In this document: positions 1-5,271 of the stretch, in pieces | Layout of the letters: every line of letters begins with the position of its first letter | How positions within the stretch are numbered: the stretch's first letter is position 1 | Source: an uncultured Lysobacter sp. | Lineage (GTDB): Bacteria > Pseudomonadota > Gammaproteobacteria > Xanthomonadales > Xanthomonadaceae | NCBI GenBank assembly: GCA_946479915.1 | Contig: CAMLHR010000090.1 | Location: forward strand, 1-5,978 | Direction of reading: 5' to 3' | DNA: 5,978 nucleotides | Made by a program: the position numbers and the translations under genes | The notes under the pieces: model-generated | What the model saw: the letters and a program-made list of their open reading frames with translations, nothing else | What the model was told of the DNA's origin: nothing | Database searches by the model: none

Positions 1-570
1 CAGTTCCTTCTTGCCGCCGTCGGCGTGCATGTGGGTGCTGAGGATGCCGGTCTCGTCGTCGGCCTTGAGCACGACCGCGCCCGCGCCGTCGCCGAACAGC
101 ACGCAGGTGCCGCGGTCGTTCCAGTCGAGCATGCGGGTGAGGGTCTCCGCGCCGACGACCAGCGCGGTCTTCGCGGCGCCGGAGCGGATGAACTTGTCGG
201 CGACGGTCAGCGAGTAGATGAAGCCCGAGCACGCCGCGTTGACGTCGAACGCCGGGCAGCCGTCGGCGCCCAGCCGGTGCTGCAGCAGGCACGCGGTGGA
301 CGGGAAGATCAGGTCGGGCGTCGTCGTGCCGACCACGATGAGGTCGAGCTCGGACGCGGCCACGCCCGCGGCCTCGAGGGCGCGGGTCGCGGCATGGAAC
401 GCCAGGTCGCACGTGGACTCGCCCTCGGCGGCCACGTGGCGCTCGCGGATCCCGGTGCGTGCCGCGATCCACTCGTCGCTGGTGTCGACCAGCTTCGCCA
501 GGTCGTCGTTGGTGAGGACCTTGTCGGGCAGGTAGCTACCGGTGCCCGCGATGCGGGAGAACACTCCCAT
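1..570 (-). CDS. fabH: 3-oxoacyl-[acyl-carrier-protein] synthase III (KAS III), N-terminal 190 residues; gene cut by window edge
   Basis: FabH condenses acetyl-CoA with malonyl-ACP to start fatty acid synthesis (type II, cytoplasm). The visible 190 codons are the N-terminal 60% of a family that is usually about 320-330 residues; the rest, with the catalytic His and Asn, lies beyond position 1. What is seen: the typical start with IAGTGSYLP at residues 7-15, DEWI..RTGI at 32-41, the active-site cysteine as Cys114 in DVNAACSGF (109-117), and the glycine-rich [10 protein letters not shown] motif near residues 159-168. The ATG at 570 is the only reasonable start. It lies 10 bases after the rpmF stop, has only a weak Shine-Dalgarno match, and is probably translated by coupling to rpmF. 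It is the third gene of the yceD-rpmF-fabH operon. FabD, FabG, ACP and FabF genes would be expected next, outside the window. Confidence 0.97.
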   Translation of the reverse strand, partial: MGVFSRIAGTGSYLPDKVLTNDDLAKLVDTSDEWIAARTGIRERHVAAEGESTCDLAFHAATRALEAAGVAASELDLIVVGTTTPDLIFPSTACLLQHRLGADGCPAFDVNAACSGFIYSLTVADKFIRSGAAKTALVVGAETLTRMLDWNDRGTCVLFGDGAGAVVLKADDETGILSTHMHADGGKKEL

Positions 571-580
571 CAGCGTCGGA

Positions 581-775
581 TCACTCTTCGTCGACGGCGC
601 GCGAGCGGGTCTCGACGACCTTCTTGCCGCGGTAGTAGCCGTCGGCCGTGACGTGGTGGCGCAGGTGGGTCTCGCCCGTGGTCGGGTCGGTCGCCAGCTG
701 CTTGCCCTTCAGCGCGTCGTGCGCGCGGCGCATGCCACGCGTGGAGGGGGACCTGCGGGATTTCTGGACTGCCAT
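581..775 (-). CDS. rpmF: 50S ribosomal protein L32 (bL32)
   Basis: A 64-residue basic protein of the large ribosomal subunit. The N-terminus [17 protein letters not shown] is the hallmark of bL32, followed by AHDAL and a C-terminal half with [17 protein letters not shown]. Length fits the family (about 57-65 residues). It contains no cysteine, so it is the zinc-independent form, as in E. coli, and not the four-cysteine zinc-ribbon form. The start at 775 is supported by a GGAG Shine-Dalgarno with 7 bases of spacing. It lies 51 bases after yceD and 10 bases before fabH on the same strand. This order links ribosome assembly with fatty acid synthesis, as in many proteobacteria. The C-terminal tail is acidic (DEE), which is slightly unusual for so basic a protein but lies outside the conserved core. 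Confidence 0.98.
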   Translation of the reverse strand: MAVQKSRRSPSTRGMRRAHDALKGKQLATDPTTGETHLRHHVTADGYYRGKKVVETRSRAVDEE

Positions 776-782
776 GGTGTTG

Positions 783-788
783 CTCCGG
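783..788 (-). promoter_or_regulatory. Ribosome binding site of rpmF
   Basis: The minus-strand sequence CCGGAG, containing GGAG, lies 7 bases before the ATG at 775. It fixes the rpmF start. It is the clearest Shine-Dalgarno site of the three-gene operon, which fits the high translation a ribosomal protein needs. The 51-base gap upstream shows no obvious terminator. Confidence 0.75.
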
Positions 789-826
789 TTGTTCGCAAAT
801 GCCGTTCGTGAAGCATTCGGCGTTGG

Positions 827-1357
827 TTAGTTCTTCGTGTCCCGCTTGAGCGCCGCCAGCGCCGCGAACGGGTTGGCTTCGCGCCGCTCGTCCTCGCCCG
901 CCGGCCAGTCGCGCTCCATCGCGTCCGTGCCGGGTGCCACCGCCACGACCGGCACGGCAAGGATCAACTCGTCCTCGACCAGCTCGGCCGGCCGCAGCAT
1001 CCCGTCGGGCGGCACGAGCAGCGGCTCGTAGCCTTCCGGCAGCGCGGCCTCCCCGGCTTCGTCGCGGATCAGGCCCAGGCGCTGCACCAGCCGCACGGGC
1101 AACTCGAAGCGCGACAGGCTGCGCTGGCATTCCAGCGGCAGTTGCGCCTCGATCCGCAACTCCACGTAGGGCAGTTGCAATGCGTCGCGGTCGAAATCGA
1201 GGGCGAACCGCACCTCGCCTTCCGCGTCGCACAGGCTGTCCCGCAGGCGCCCGAACGCCGACAACGGAAGCCGGCCCTCGAAACCACGTCGAGCCGCGAC
1301 CATGCGCCAGGCATCCAGCACCTCGGGGACCGAAGTTCCGGGCAGATCAGCGGACAT
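827..1357 (-). CDS. yceD: YceD/DUF177 family protein, linked to 23S rRNA
   Basis: A 176-residue cytoplasmic protein, close to the E. coli YceD length (173). Recognised from family landmarks: an N-terminal region with MLDAW-like DAWRMVAARR (residues 15-24), a middle beta-rich part containing the family cysteine in PLECQRSLSRFELPV, the acidic ELVEDELILAVPVV stretch, and the C-terminal signature NPFAALAALKRD. Members of DUF177 are needed for normal 23S rRNA accumulation in plant plastids and bacteria; the mechanism is not well defined. It is the first gene of an operon with rpmF and fabH, the same neighbour relation as in E. coli. The ATG at 1357 is chosen because the family motifs start soon after it. 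It has no Shine-Dalgarno, and a strong-looking promoter lies only 10 bases upstream, so the message may be nearly leaderless. The next in-frame ATG (residue 19) would cut into the conserved region. Confidence 0.93.
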   Translation of the reverse strand: MSADLPGTSVPEVLDAWRMVAARRGFEGRLPLSAFGRLRDSLCDAEGEVRFALDFDRDALQLPYVELRIEAQLPLECQRSLSRFELPVRLVQRLGLIRDEAGEAALPEGYEPLLVPPDGMLRPAELVEDELILAVPVVAVAPGTDAMERDWPAGEDERREANPFAALAALKRDTKN

Positions 1358-1470
1358 AAGACGCGGAATGTTAGCGATCCGCGGGAGGGGGTGTCAAACC
1401 GCCGTGCGGCCGCAAGTCCTTGTCCCGCGTGGCGTTTGCCCGGGCCGGCCGGCCGCGTCAGACTGCCCGC
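1358..1470. other. Divergent intergenic region between yceD and the small membrane protein gene
   Basis: A 113-base region that separates two outward-reading transcription units. Its left third carries the yceD promoter. For the rightward genes no clear promoter is visible; the best pair found (TTGCCC at 1436, CAGACT at 1459, 17-base spacing) is weak. A nested GGCCGGCC palindrome lies at about 1444-1455 and is most simply explained by GC-rich composition. Confidence 0.6.
1368..1397 (-). promoter_or_regulatory. yceD: Sigma70-type promoter of the yceD-rpmF-fabH operon
   Basis: On the minus strand a perfect -35 box TTGACA (1397-1392) is followed by an 18-base spacer and a -10 box TAACAT (1373-1368, four of six consensus matches). 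In this GC-rich sequence such AT-rich boxes stand out. Only 10 bases separate the -10 box from the yceD ATG at 1357, so transcription should begin about 3-6 bases before the start codon. No start-site data exist here; this is read from sequence only. Confidence 0.65.
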
Positions 1471-1836
1471 GTGAAGGCCGTACTCCTCGCGCTCCTCGCC
1501 GTCCTCGCGGCCACCGTCGTCGCCGTGCTGCTGGCCCGGCGCCTGGGCGGCCGCCACCAGCGCGCGATGGCCGGGGTGCTGGACGCCGCCGATGCGCTGG
1601 AGGCCCGCCTGCGCACGGCCCGGGCCGAGATCGAGGCCGTGGCCGGGGACGACCAGGCCGACCCCGTCGGCGCGGCGATGCGCGAGATGCTGCGCCAGCG
1701 CCTGTGGCTGCAGGAGCACGGCGCCAGCGCCCGCGTGGCCGAACTGCAGTCCGTGCGCGATTCCATCGACGCCGCCCGCCAGCGGATCGAGCACCAGCTG
1801 GCCCGCATCGAGCGCGCCCGCGCGCCGCAGGCCTGA
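1471..1836 (+). CDS. Unrecognised small membrane-anchored protein with helical, charged tail
   Basis: I do not recognise a named family. From the GTG at 1471 it encodes 121 residues: a hydrophobic segment at about residues 3-22 (rich in Leu, Ala, Val), then RRLGGRHQR as a positive stop, then a long alpha-helical region rich in Ala, Arg, Glu and Gln with few prolines (about 30-118) that could form a coiled coil. The positive side after the single segment suggests N-out/C-in, with the tail in the cytoplasm. Start choice is uncertain: TTG at 1420 and GTG at 1429 are in the same frame and would add up to 17 residues, but GTG 1471 puts the membrane segment at the N-terminus, as expected. None of the starts has a good Shine-Dalgarno. 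The stop lies 3 bases before the Maf gene, so both are probably one operon. Codon use (G/C in third positions) supports a real gene. Confidence 0.72.
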   Translation: MKAVLLALLAVLAATVVAVLLARRLGGRHQRAMAGVLDAADALEARLRTARAEIEAVAGDDQADPVGAAMREMLRQRLWLQEHGASARVAELQSVRDSIDAARQRIEHQLARIERARAPQA

Positions 1837-1839
1837 ACC

Positions 1840-2430
1840 ATGCCCGACCGGGCGACGCCGCCCCTGCTGCTGGCTTCCACATCCCCGTACCGGCGCGAGC
1901 TGCTGGCGCGGCTCCGGCTGCCATTCGACGTGGCGCGGCCGGACGTGGACGAGGCACCCCGTCCTGGCGAGGCGCCGCGGGCGCTGGCCGCCAGGCTCGC
2001 CGCGGACAAGGCCGGCGCGGTGGCCGGGCGCCACCCGGGGGCCTGGGTCATCGGGTCCGACCAGGTGGCCGACCTGGACGGCGTCCCGCTGGGCAAGGCC
2101 GGCGGCCCGGACGCGGCGATCGCGCAACTCGCGGCCATGTCCGGCCGCGAGGTCGTGTTCCACACCTCGGTGTGCCTGGCGCGCGGCGACGACCGCACGC
2201 TGGCCTGCGCCGATCGCACGCGCGTCCGCTTCCGCACGCTGGCCGCCGACGAGATCGCGCGCTACGTGGATGCCGAGCAGCCCTACGACTGCGCGGGCAG
2301 CTTCAAGTGCGAAGGGCTCGGCATCGCCCTGTTCGACGCGATCGAAAGCGAAGACCCCACCGCGCTGGTCGGGCTGCCGCTGATCGGCACGGCCGCGCTA
2401 TTGCGGCGCGCCGGGTTCGCCGTCCCCTGA
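1840..2430 (+). CDS. yceF: Maf family nucleotide pyrophosphatase, YceF type (7-methyl-GTP pyrophosphatase)
   Basis: A 196-residue cytoplasmic enzyme matching E. coli YceF in length and motif order. Maf proteins hydrolyse non-canonical nucleoside triphosphates to monophosphate plus pyrophosphate; the YceF branch prefers 7-methyl-GTP and is thought to clean the nucleotide pool. Seen: LLASTSPYRRELL (residues 9-22, phosphate-binding SxSPxR), DVDE (35-38), IGSDQV (71-76) with the presumed catalytic Asp74, the conserved lysine in GKA (85-87), and CAGSFKCEGLG (151-161). The last motif marks the YceF rather than the dTTP/UTP-acting YhdE branch. The usual proline after Gly-Lys is alanine here. The ATG at 1840 follows the upstream stop by 3 bases, which suggests translational coupling. 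The last 33 bases overlap the end of the convergent glycosyltransferase gene. Substrate is inferred from subfamily motifs only. Confidence 0.94.
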   Translation: MPDRATPPLLLASTSPYRRELLARLRLPFDVARPDVDEAPRPGEAPRALAARLAADKAGAVAGRHPGAWVIGSDQVADLDGVPLGKAGGPDAAIAQLAAMSGREVVFHTSVCLARGDDRTLACADRTRVRFRTLAADEIARYVDAEQPYDCAGSFKCEGLGIALFDAIESEDPTALVGLPLIGTAALLRRAGFAVP

Positions 2431-4287
2431 GCCCTCCACCCGCCCGCCGGCCACGCGGATCGGCCGCTGCGGCCAGGTCTCGATGCTCCCGTCGCTGCCG
2501 TGCAGGCGCAGGCCCAGCCAGTGCACCCCGTCGGCGAACGCGGGCGGCACCTTGACCTCCGCCTCCCAGCCCACCCGTGGATGGTTCGGGTCCGTCGAGA
2601 TGCCCCAGTACGCGGCCACGCCGGGGTTCTCCAGACCGTAGCGCGCCTCGGCCACGACCTGGCGATCCAGCGTGACTTCCACGCGCGCCAGCCCGGTGCC
2701 GTCGCGGAACGCCCACCCGTGCGCGTCGAACGTCCGGCCGACCGACGCCCCGGACCCCGGGGCGTCGATCCACGCCATCCCGGGCAAGGTGCAGGGGCCT
2801 TCGGCCCGCCCGCCGTCCAGCGCGAACAGCAGGAAGCGTTGCCGACCGTGGTCCACGGCGACCACCTCGGGCGGCGGCAGCGGCCCGACCCGGTCGCAGA
2901 GGGAGTGGTAGTGGCGCAACAGGTCCTTGTAGGGCAGCTCCGAGGCGCCGACCACCAGCAGTACGGGGGTCCCGCCCCAGGCGTCGATGCCGGGCGTCTC
3001 CATGTCCCACAGTCGCAGCTGCGGCGCGCGGCCATGCTTCCGGTTGAGCGGATGGTCCAGCACGGGGATCGACGGATCGTCGAGCGCGAAGCCCAGCTCC
3101 GCGCCGACCTTGAAGTTGTCGGCCAACACCCGGGTGCCGTCGGGCAGCGTGGCCAGGCGCGCCTCGACCGCCTCCGACAGCGCGTCCCAGCCCGCGAAGT
3201 TGGCCGGGTACCACTTGTCCCCCGCCGCCCGCGCGCGCGTGTCCGGGTCCGACACCGCCGCGTAGTACCCCAGCGTCAGCACCAGGCCCGCGGCCGCGAG
3301 CGCCCACGTCGCCGCGCGCAGCCAGCGCGGCCAGCGCGCGAGCACCGCGGGCAGCAGCGGCAGCAGGGCCAGGTAGCCGGGCAGCGGCCAGTGGAAACTC
3401 ACGCGTTCCACGTCGGCGAAGAACCCCAGCACGAAGAACCCGAGCACCACCAGGCCGCCGAGCCACGCGAAGTAGCGCGAGGCCACGTCGGTGGCCACCC
3501 GGCCCTTCCATGCGGCGGACAGCAACGCGGCGAACAGCAGCGGCGTGACCAGCAGCGCCTGCACCAGCAGGAACCAGAGGCCCTCGGCGTGGAACGCCCA
3601 CGGATGCCGTTCGACCAGTTGGAAGCGCAACCCGGCCTCGGCGTTCTCGAGGTTCCAGAACAGCAACGGCGTCCATGCCGCCGCGCCGAACGCGATCGCG
3701 ATCCACACGCGGATGTCGCGCAGCGCCCGGCGCCCTTCCGGCAACAGCAGCAGGGCCAGCAGGCCGACGCCGATCACCGCGAGGAAGCGGTAATGGCTCA
3801 GCGCGCCGATCGCCAGCCCGGCCGCGAGCTCGAGCGCGGCGCCGGCGTCCACGCGACGCAGCAGGCGGGCGCCCGCGTCCGCGCACAGGAGCGTGGCCAG
3901 CGCCATGGTCGCGTCCGGCAACGCCAGCAGGCCGAGCGTGCCCGACAGGGGCAGCAACAGCGCGGCCAGCGCGGCCTGCCACGCGACGCGCGCGTCGAAC
4001 TCGCGCTCGGCGATCCGCAGCACCAGCCACGGCACCGCCGCGGCGACCAGCAGGAACGGCAACCGCAACGCGAGCTCGTGCGTGCCGAACAGCGTCGTGC
4101 CCAGCCGCGTGAGCCACGCGGTCAAGCCGGGCAGGTCCGAGTACGCCGCGGCGAGGTGCCGACCTTCCTGCCAGTAGAACGCCTCGTCCACGAACAGCGG
4201 CAACCGCGCCGCGATCGAGACCTTGGCCGCCGTCACCACGATCCACGCGGCGACGAACCACCGGCGTCCATCCATTCCGTTGCGCAT
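2398..4287 (-). CDS. ArnT/PMT_2-like (GT39-type) inner-membrane glycosyltransferase with C-terminal beta-rich domain
   Basis: A 629-residue GT-C glycosyltransferase that would move a sugar from a polyprenyl-phosphate donor to a periplasmic acceptor. About ten membrane segments are visible (roughly residues 11-29, 73-91, 103-121, 124-142, 153-182, 192-210, 237-258, 273-291, 300-316, 325-342). Family marks are FVDEAFYW (32-39) with the acidic pair Asp34-Glu35 in the first periplasmic loop, the LPGLTAWLTRLG loop (52-63), a second acidic site in LPDA (123-126), HYRFL (165-169) and FHWPLPGYL (298-306). Residues 343-629 are soluble; within them 350-490 include the family-typical KWYPANFAGW and ADNFKVGAELGF, and about 500-612 looks like an added beta-sandwich (GWAF..., alternating hydrophobic strands). 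The acceptor cannot be told; lipid A, O-antigen or another glycan are all possible. ATG 4275 is an alternative start: AGGA lies about 11 bases before it, whereas GGAAGG directly abuts ATG 4287. Gene runs towards Maf and away from MoxR. Confidence 0.9.
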   Translation of the reverse strand: MRNGMDGRRWFVAAWIVVTAAKVSIAARLPLFVDEAFYWQEGRHLAAAYSDLPGLTAWLTRLGTTLFGTHELALRLPFLLVAAAVPWLVLRIAEREFDARVAWQAALAALLLPLSGTLGLLALPDATMALATLLCADAGARLLRRVDAGAALELAAGLAIGALSHYRFLAVIGVGLLALLLLPEGRRALRDIRVWIAIAFGAAAWTPLLFWNLENAEAGLRFQLVERHPWAFHAEGLWFLLVQALLVTPLLFAALLSAAWKGRVATDVASRYFAWLGGLVVLGFFVLGFFADVERVSFHWPLPGYLALLPLLPAVLARWPRWLRAATWALAAAGLVLTLGYYAAVSDPDTRARAAGDKWYPANFAGWDALSEAVEARLATLPDGTRVLADNFKVGAELGFALDDPSIPVLDHPLNRKHGRAPQLRLWDMETPGIDAWGGTPVLLVVGASELPYKDLLRHYHSLCDRVGPLPPPEVVAVDHGRQRFLLFALDGGRAEGPCTLPGMAWIDAPGSGASVGRTFDAHGWAFRDGTGLARVEVTLDRQVVAEARYGLENPGVAAYWGISTDPNHPRVGWEAEVKVPPAFADGVHWLGLRLHGSDGSIETWPQRPIRVAGGRVEGSGDGEPGAPQ

Positions 4288-4305
4288 CCTTCCCGTGGCC
4301 CCCGC

Positions 4306-4311
4306 TACACT
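4306..4311 (+). promoter_or_regulatory. Possible -10 box for the MoxR-DUF58 operon
   Basis: TACACT within GCTACACTC matches the -10 consensus at four of six positions and stands out in the 54-base gap between the divergent glycosyltransferase and MoxR genes. It would give a start near 4318 and a leader of about 24 bases, enough for the Shine-Dalgarno at 4332. No -35 box at proper spacing is convincing (TTGCGC at 4280 is 20 bases away), so the call is tentative. Confidence 0.35.
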
Positions 4312-4331
4312 CGATCCGTTGCCCCCCAGGC

Positions 4332-4336
4332 GAGGA
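4332..4336 (+). promoter_or_regulatory. Ribosome binding site of the MoxR gene
   Basis: GAGGA lies 5 bases before ATG 4342 and 8 bases before the second, in-frame ATG at 4345. Spacing slightly favours 4345, so the protein may lack one methionine relative to the annotated start. The frame stays open far upstream, antisense to the glycosyltransferase, so this site is what decides the start. Confidence 0.65.
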
Positions 4337-4341
4337 CCGCG

Positions 4342-5271
4342 ATGATGCTATCCGATGCGTTGCGCGATGCGGTGAACGACGCGCAGGCGCAGGTCAACGG
4401 ACTGGTGCTGGGCAAGGCGCAGGAAGTGCGGCTCGCCTTCGTCGCGCTGCTCTCGGACGGACACCTGCTGATCGAGGACCTGCCCGGCCTCGGCAAGACC
4501 ACCCTGGCGCACGCCGTCGCGGCGACGCTGGGGCTCGGCTTCCAGCGCGTGCAGTTCACCTCGGACCTGCTGCCCTCCGACATTGTCGGCGTCTCGGTGT
4601 TCGACGCGCAGTCGCGCCGCTTCGAGTTCCACCCCGGGCCGGTGTTCGCCAACGTGCTCCTCGCCGACGAGATCAACCGCGCACCGCCGCGCACGCAGAG
4701 CGCCCTGCTCGAGGCGATGGCCGAACACCAGGTCACCGTGGACGGCGTCACGCATCCGTTGCCCGAGCCGTTCTTCGCGATCGCCACGCAGAACCCGGTG
4801 GACCTGGCCGGCACCTATCCCCTGCCCGACTCGCAGCTCGACCGGTTCCTCCTGCGCCTGGCGCTGGGCTACCCGGGCGAGGAGGCCGAGCGCGCGCTCC
4901 TCGCCGGCACCGACCGGCGCCACCTGATCGCGCAGGCCACGCCGCTGCTCGGGGTGGCGGACGTGCTGGCGCTGCGCGAGGCCGCACTGGCCGTGCACGC
5001 GAGCGACGCGCTGGTGCGCTACGTGCAGGCGCTGCTCTTCCACAGCCGGCGCCATCCGGGCGTGCGCGTCGGGCTCTCGCCGCGCGCGGGCATCGCGCTG
5101 CTGCGCGCGGCCCGCGCCCATGCGCTACTGCTCGGGCGCGACCACGTGCTGCCGGAAGACGTGCAGGCGCTGTTCTCGCAGGTCGCCGCGCACCGCCTCG
5201 TCGCCGAGGCGGATGCCGGCGGCGACGCGGCGCTCGCGCGCTCGATCCTGCAGGCCGTGCCGGTGGACTGA
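4342..5271 (+). CDS. MoxR family AAA+ ATPase
   Basis: A 309-residue cytoplasmic AAA+ ATPase, the normal length for MoxR proteins, which act as chaperone-like machines in maturing or controlling partner proteins. Domain landmarks in order: Walker A in DLPGLGKTTLA (46-56), the FTSDLLPSDIVG segment (72-83), FHPGPVFANV (96-105), Walker B as LLADEINRAPPRTQSALLEAM (106-126) with Asp109-Glu110, sensor 1 in IATQNPVDLAGTYPLPDSQLDRF (starting at 147, Asn151), the arginine-containing LDRF (166-169), and the lid domain with sensor 2 GLSPRAG (244-250, Arg248). All catalytic residues are present, so it should be active. The stop shares one base with the ATG of the DUF58 gene, indicating tight co-expression. 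The partner is probably that DUF58 protein and proteins encoded further downstream. There are several MoxR subfamilies; the DUF58 neighbour fits the type seen upstream of TgpA-like transglutaminases, but that gene is not in view. Confidence 0.95.
   Translation: MMLSDALRDAVNDAQAQVNGLVLGKAQEVRLAFVALLSDGHLLIEDLPGLGKTTLAHAVAATLGLGFQRVQFTSDLLPSDIVGVSVFDAQSRRFEFHPGPVFANVLLADEINRAPPRTQSALLEAMAEHQVTVDGVTHPLPEPFFAIATQNPVDLAGTYPLPDSQLDRFLLRLALGYPGEEAERALLAGTDRRHLIAQATPLLGVADVLALREAALAVHASDALVRYVQALLFHSRRHPGVRVGLSPRAGIALLRAARAHALLLGRDHVLPEDVQALFSQVAAHRLVAEADAGGDAALARSILQAVPVD

Noticed and set aside
1444..1455. Nested GGCCGGCCGGCC palindrome as an operator in the divergent region.
   Set aside because: Simple GC repeats of this size are expected often at this base composition, and no second copy or regulator is nearby.
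1436..1464. TTGCCC and CAGACT with 17-base spacing, placing a start exactly at GTG 1471 (a second leaderless gene).
   Set aside because: The boxes match consensus at only four and three of six positions, which is too weak to call a promoter.
2462..2474. Perfect inverted repeat GGCCGC-T-GCGGCC near the end of the Maf and glycosyltransferase genes, as a terminator.
   Set aside because: The loop is one base, there is no T-tract on either strand, and it lies inside the glycosyltransferase coding sequence.
1302..2555. Long plus- and minus-strand open frames across the small membrane protein and Maf genes.
   Set aside because: Low-complexity Arg/Pro/Ala translations typical of unused frames; the Maf frame has clear family motifs.
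2303..4261. Second long minus-strand open frame overlapping the glycosyltransferase.
   Set aside because: Its translation is Arg/Ala/Gly-rich with no membrane pattern or motifs, whereas the chosen frame has all GT-C landmarks. It is a frame shadow.
2500..4341. A very long open frame on the plus strand, opposite the glycosyltransferase and in frame with MoxR, which could look like a 923-residue MoxR fusion.
   Set aside because: The upstream part is a run of Arg, Gln, Gly and Ala without domain features, a usual antisense shadow in GC-rich DNA. A Shine-Dalgarno and family homology place the MoxR start at 4342.
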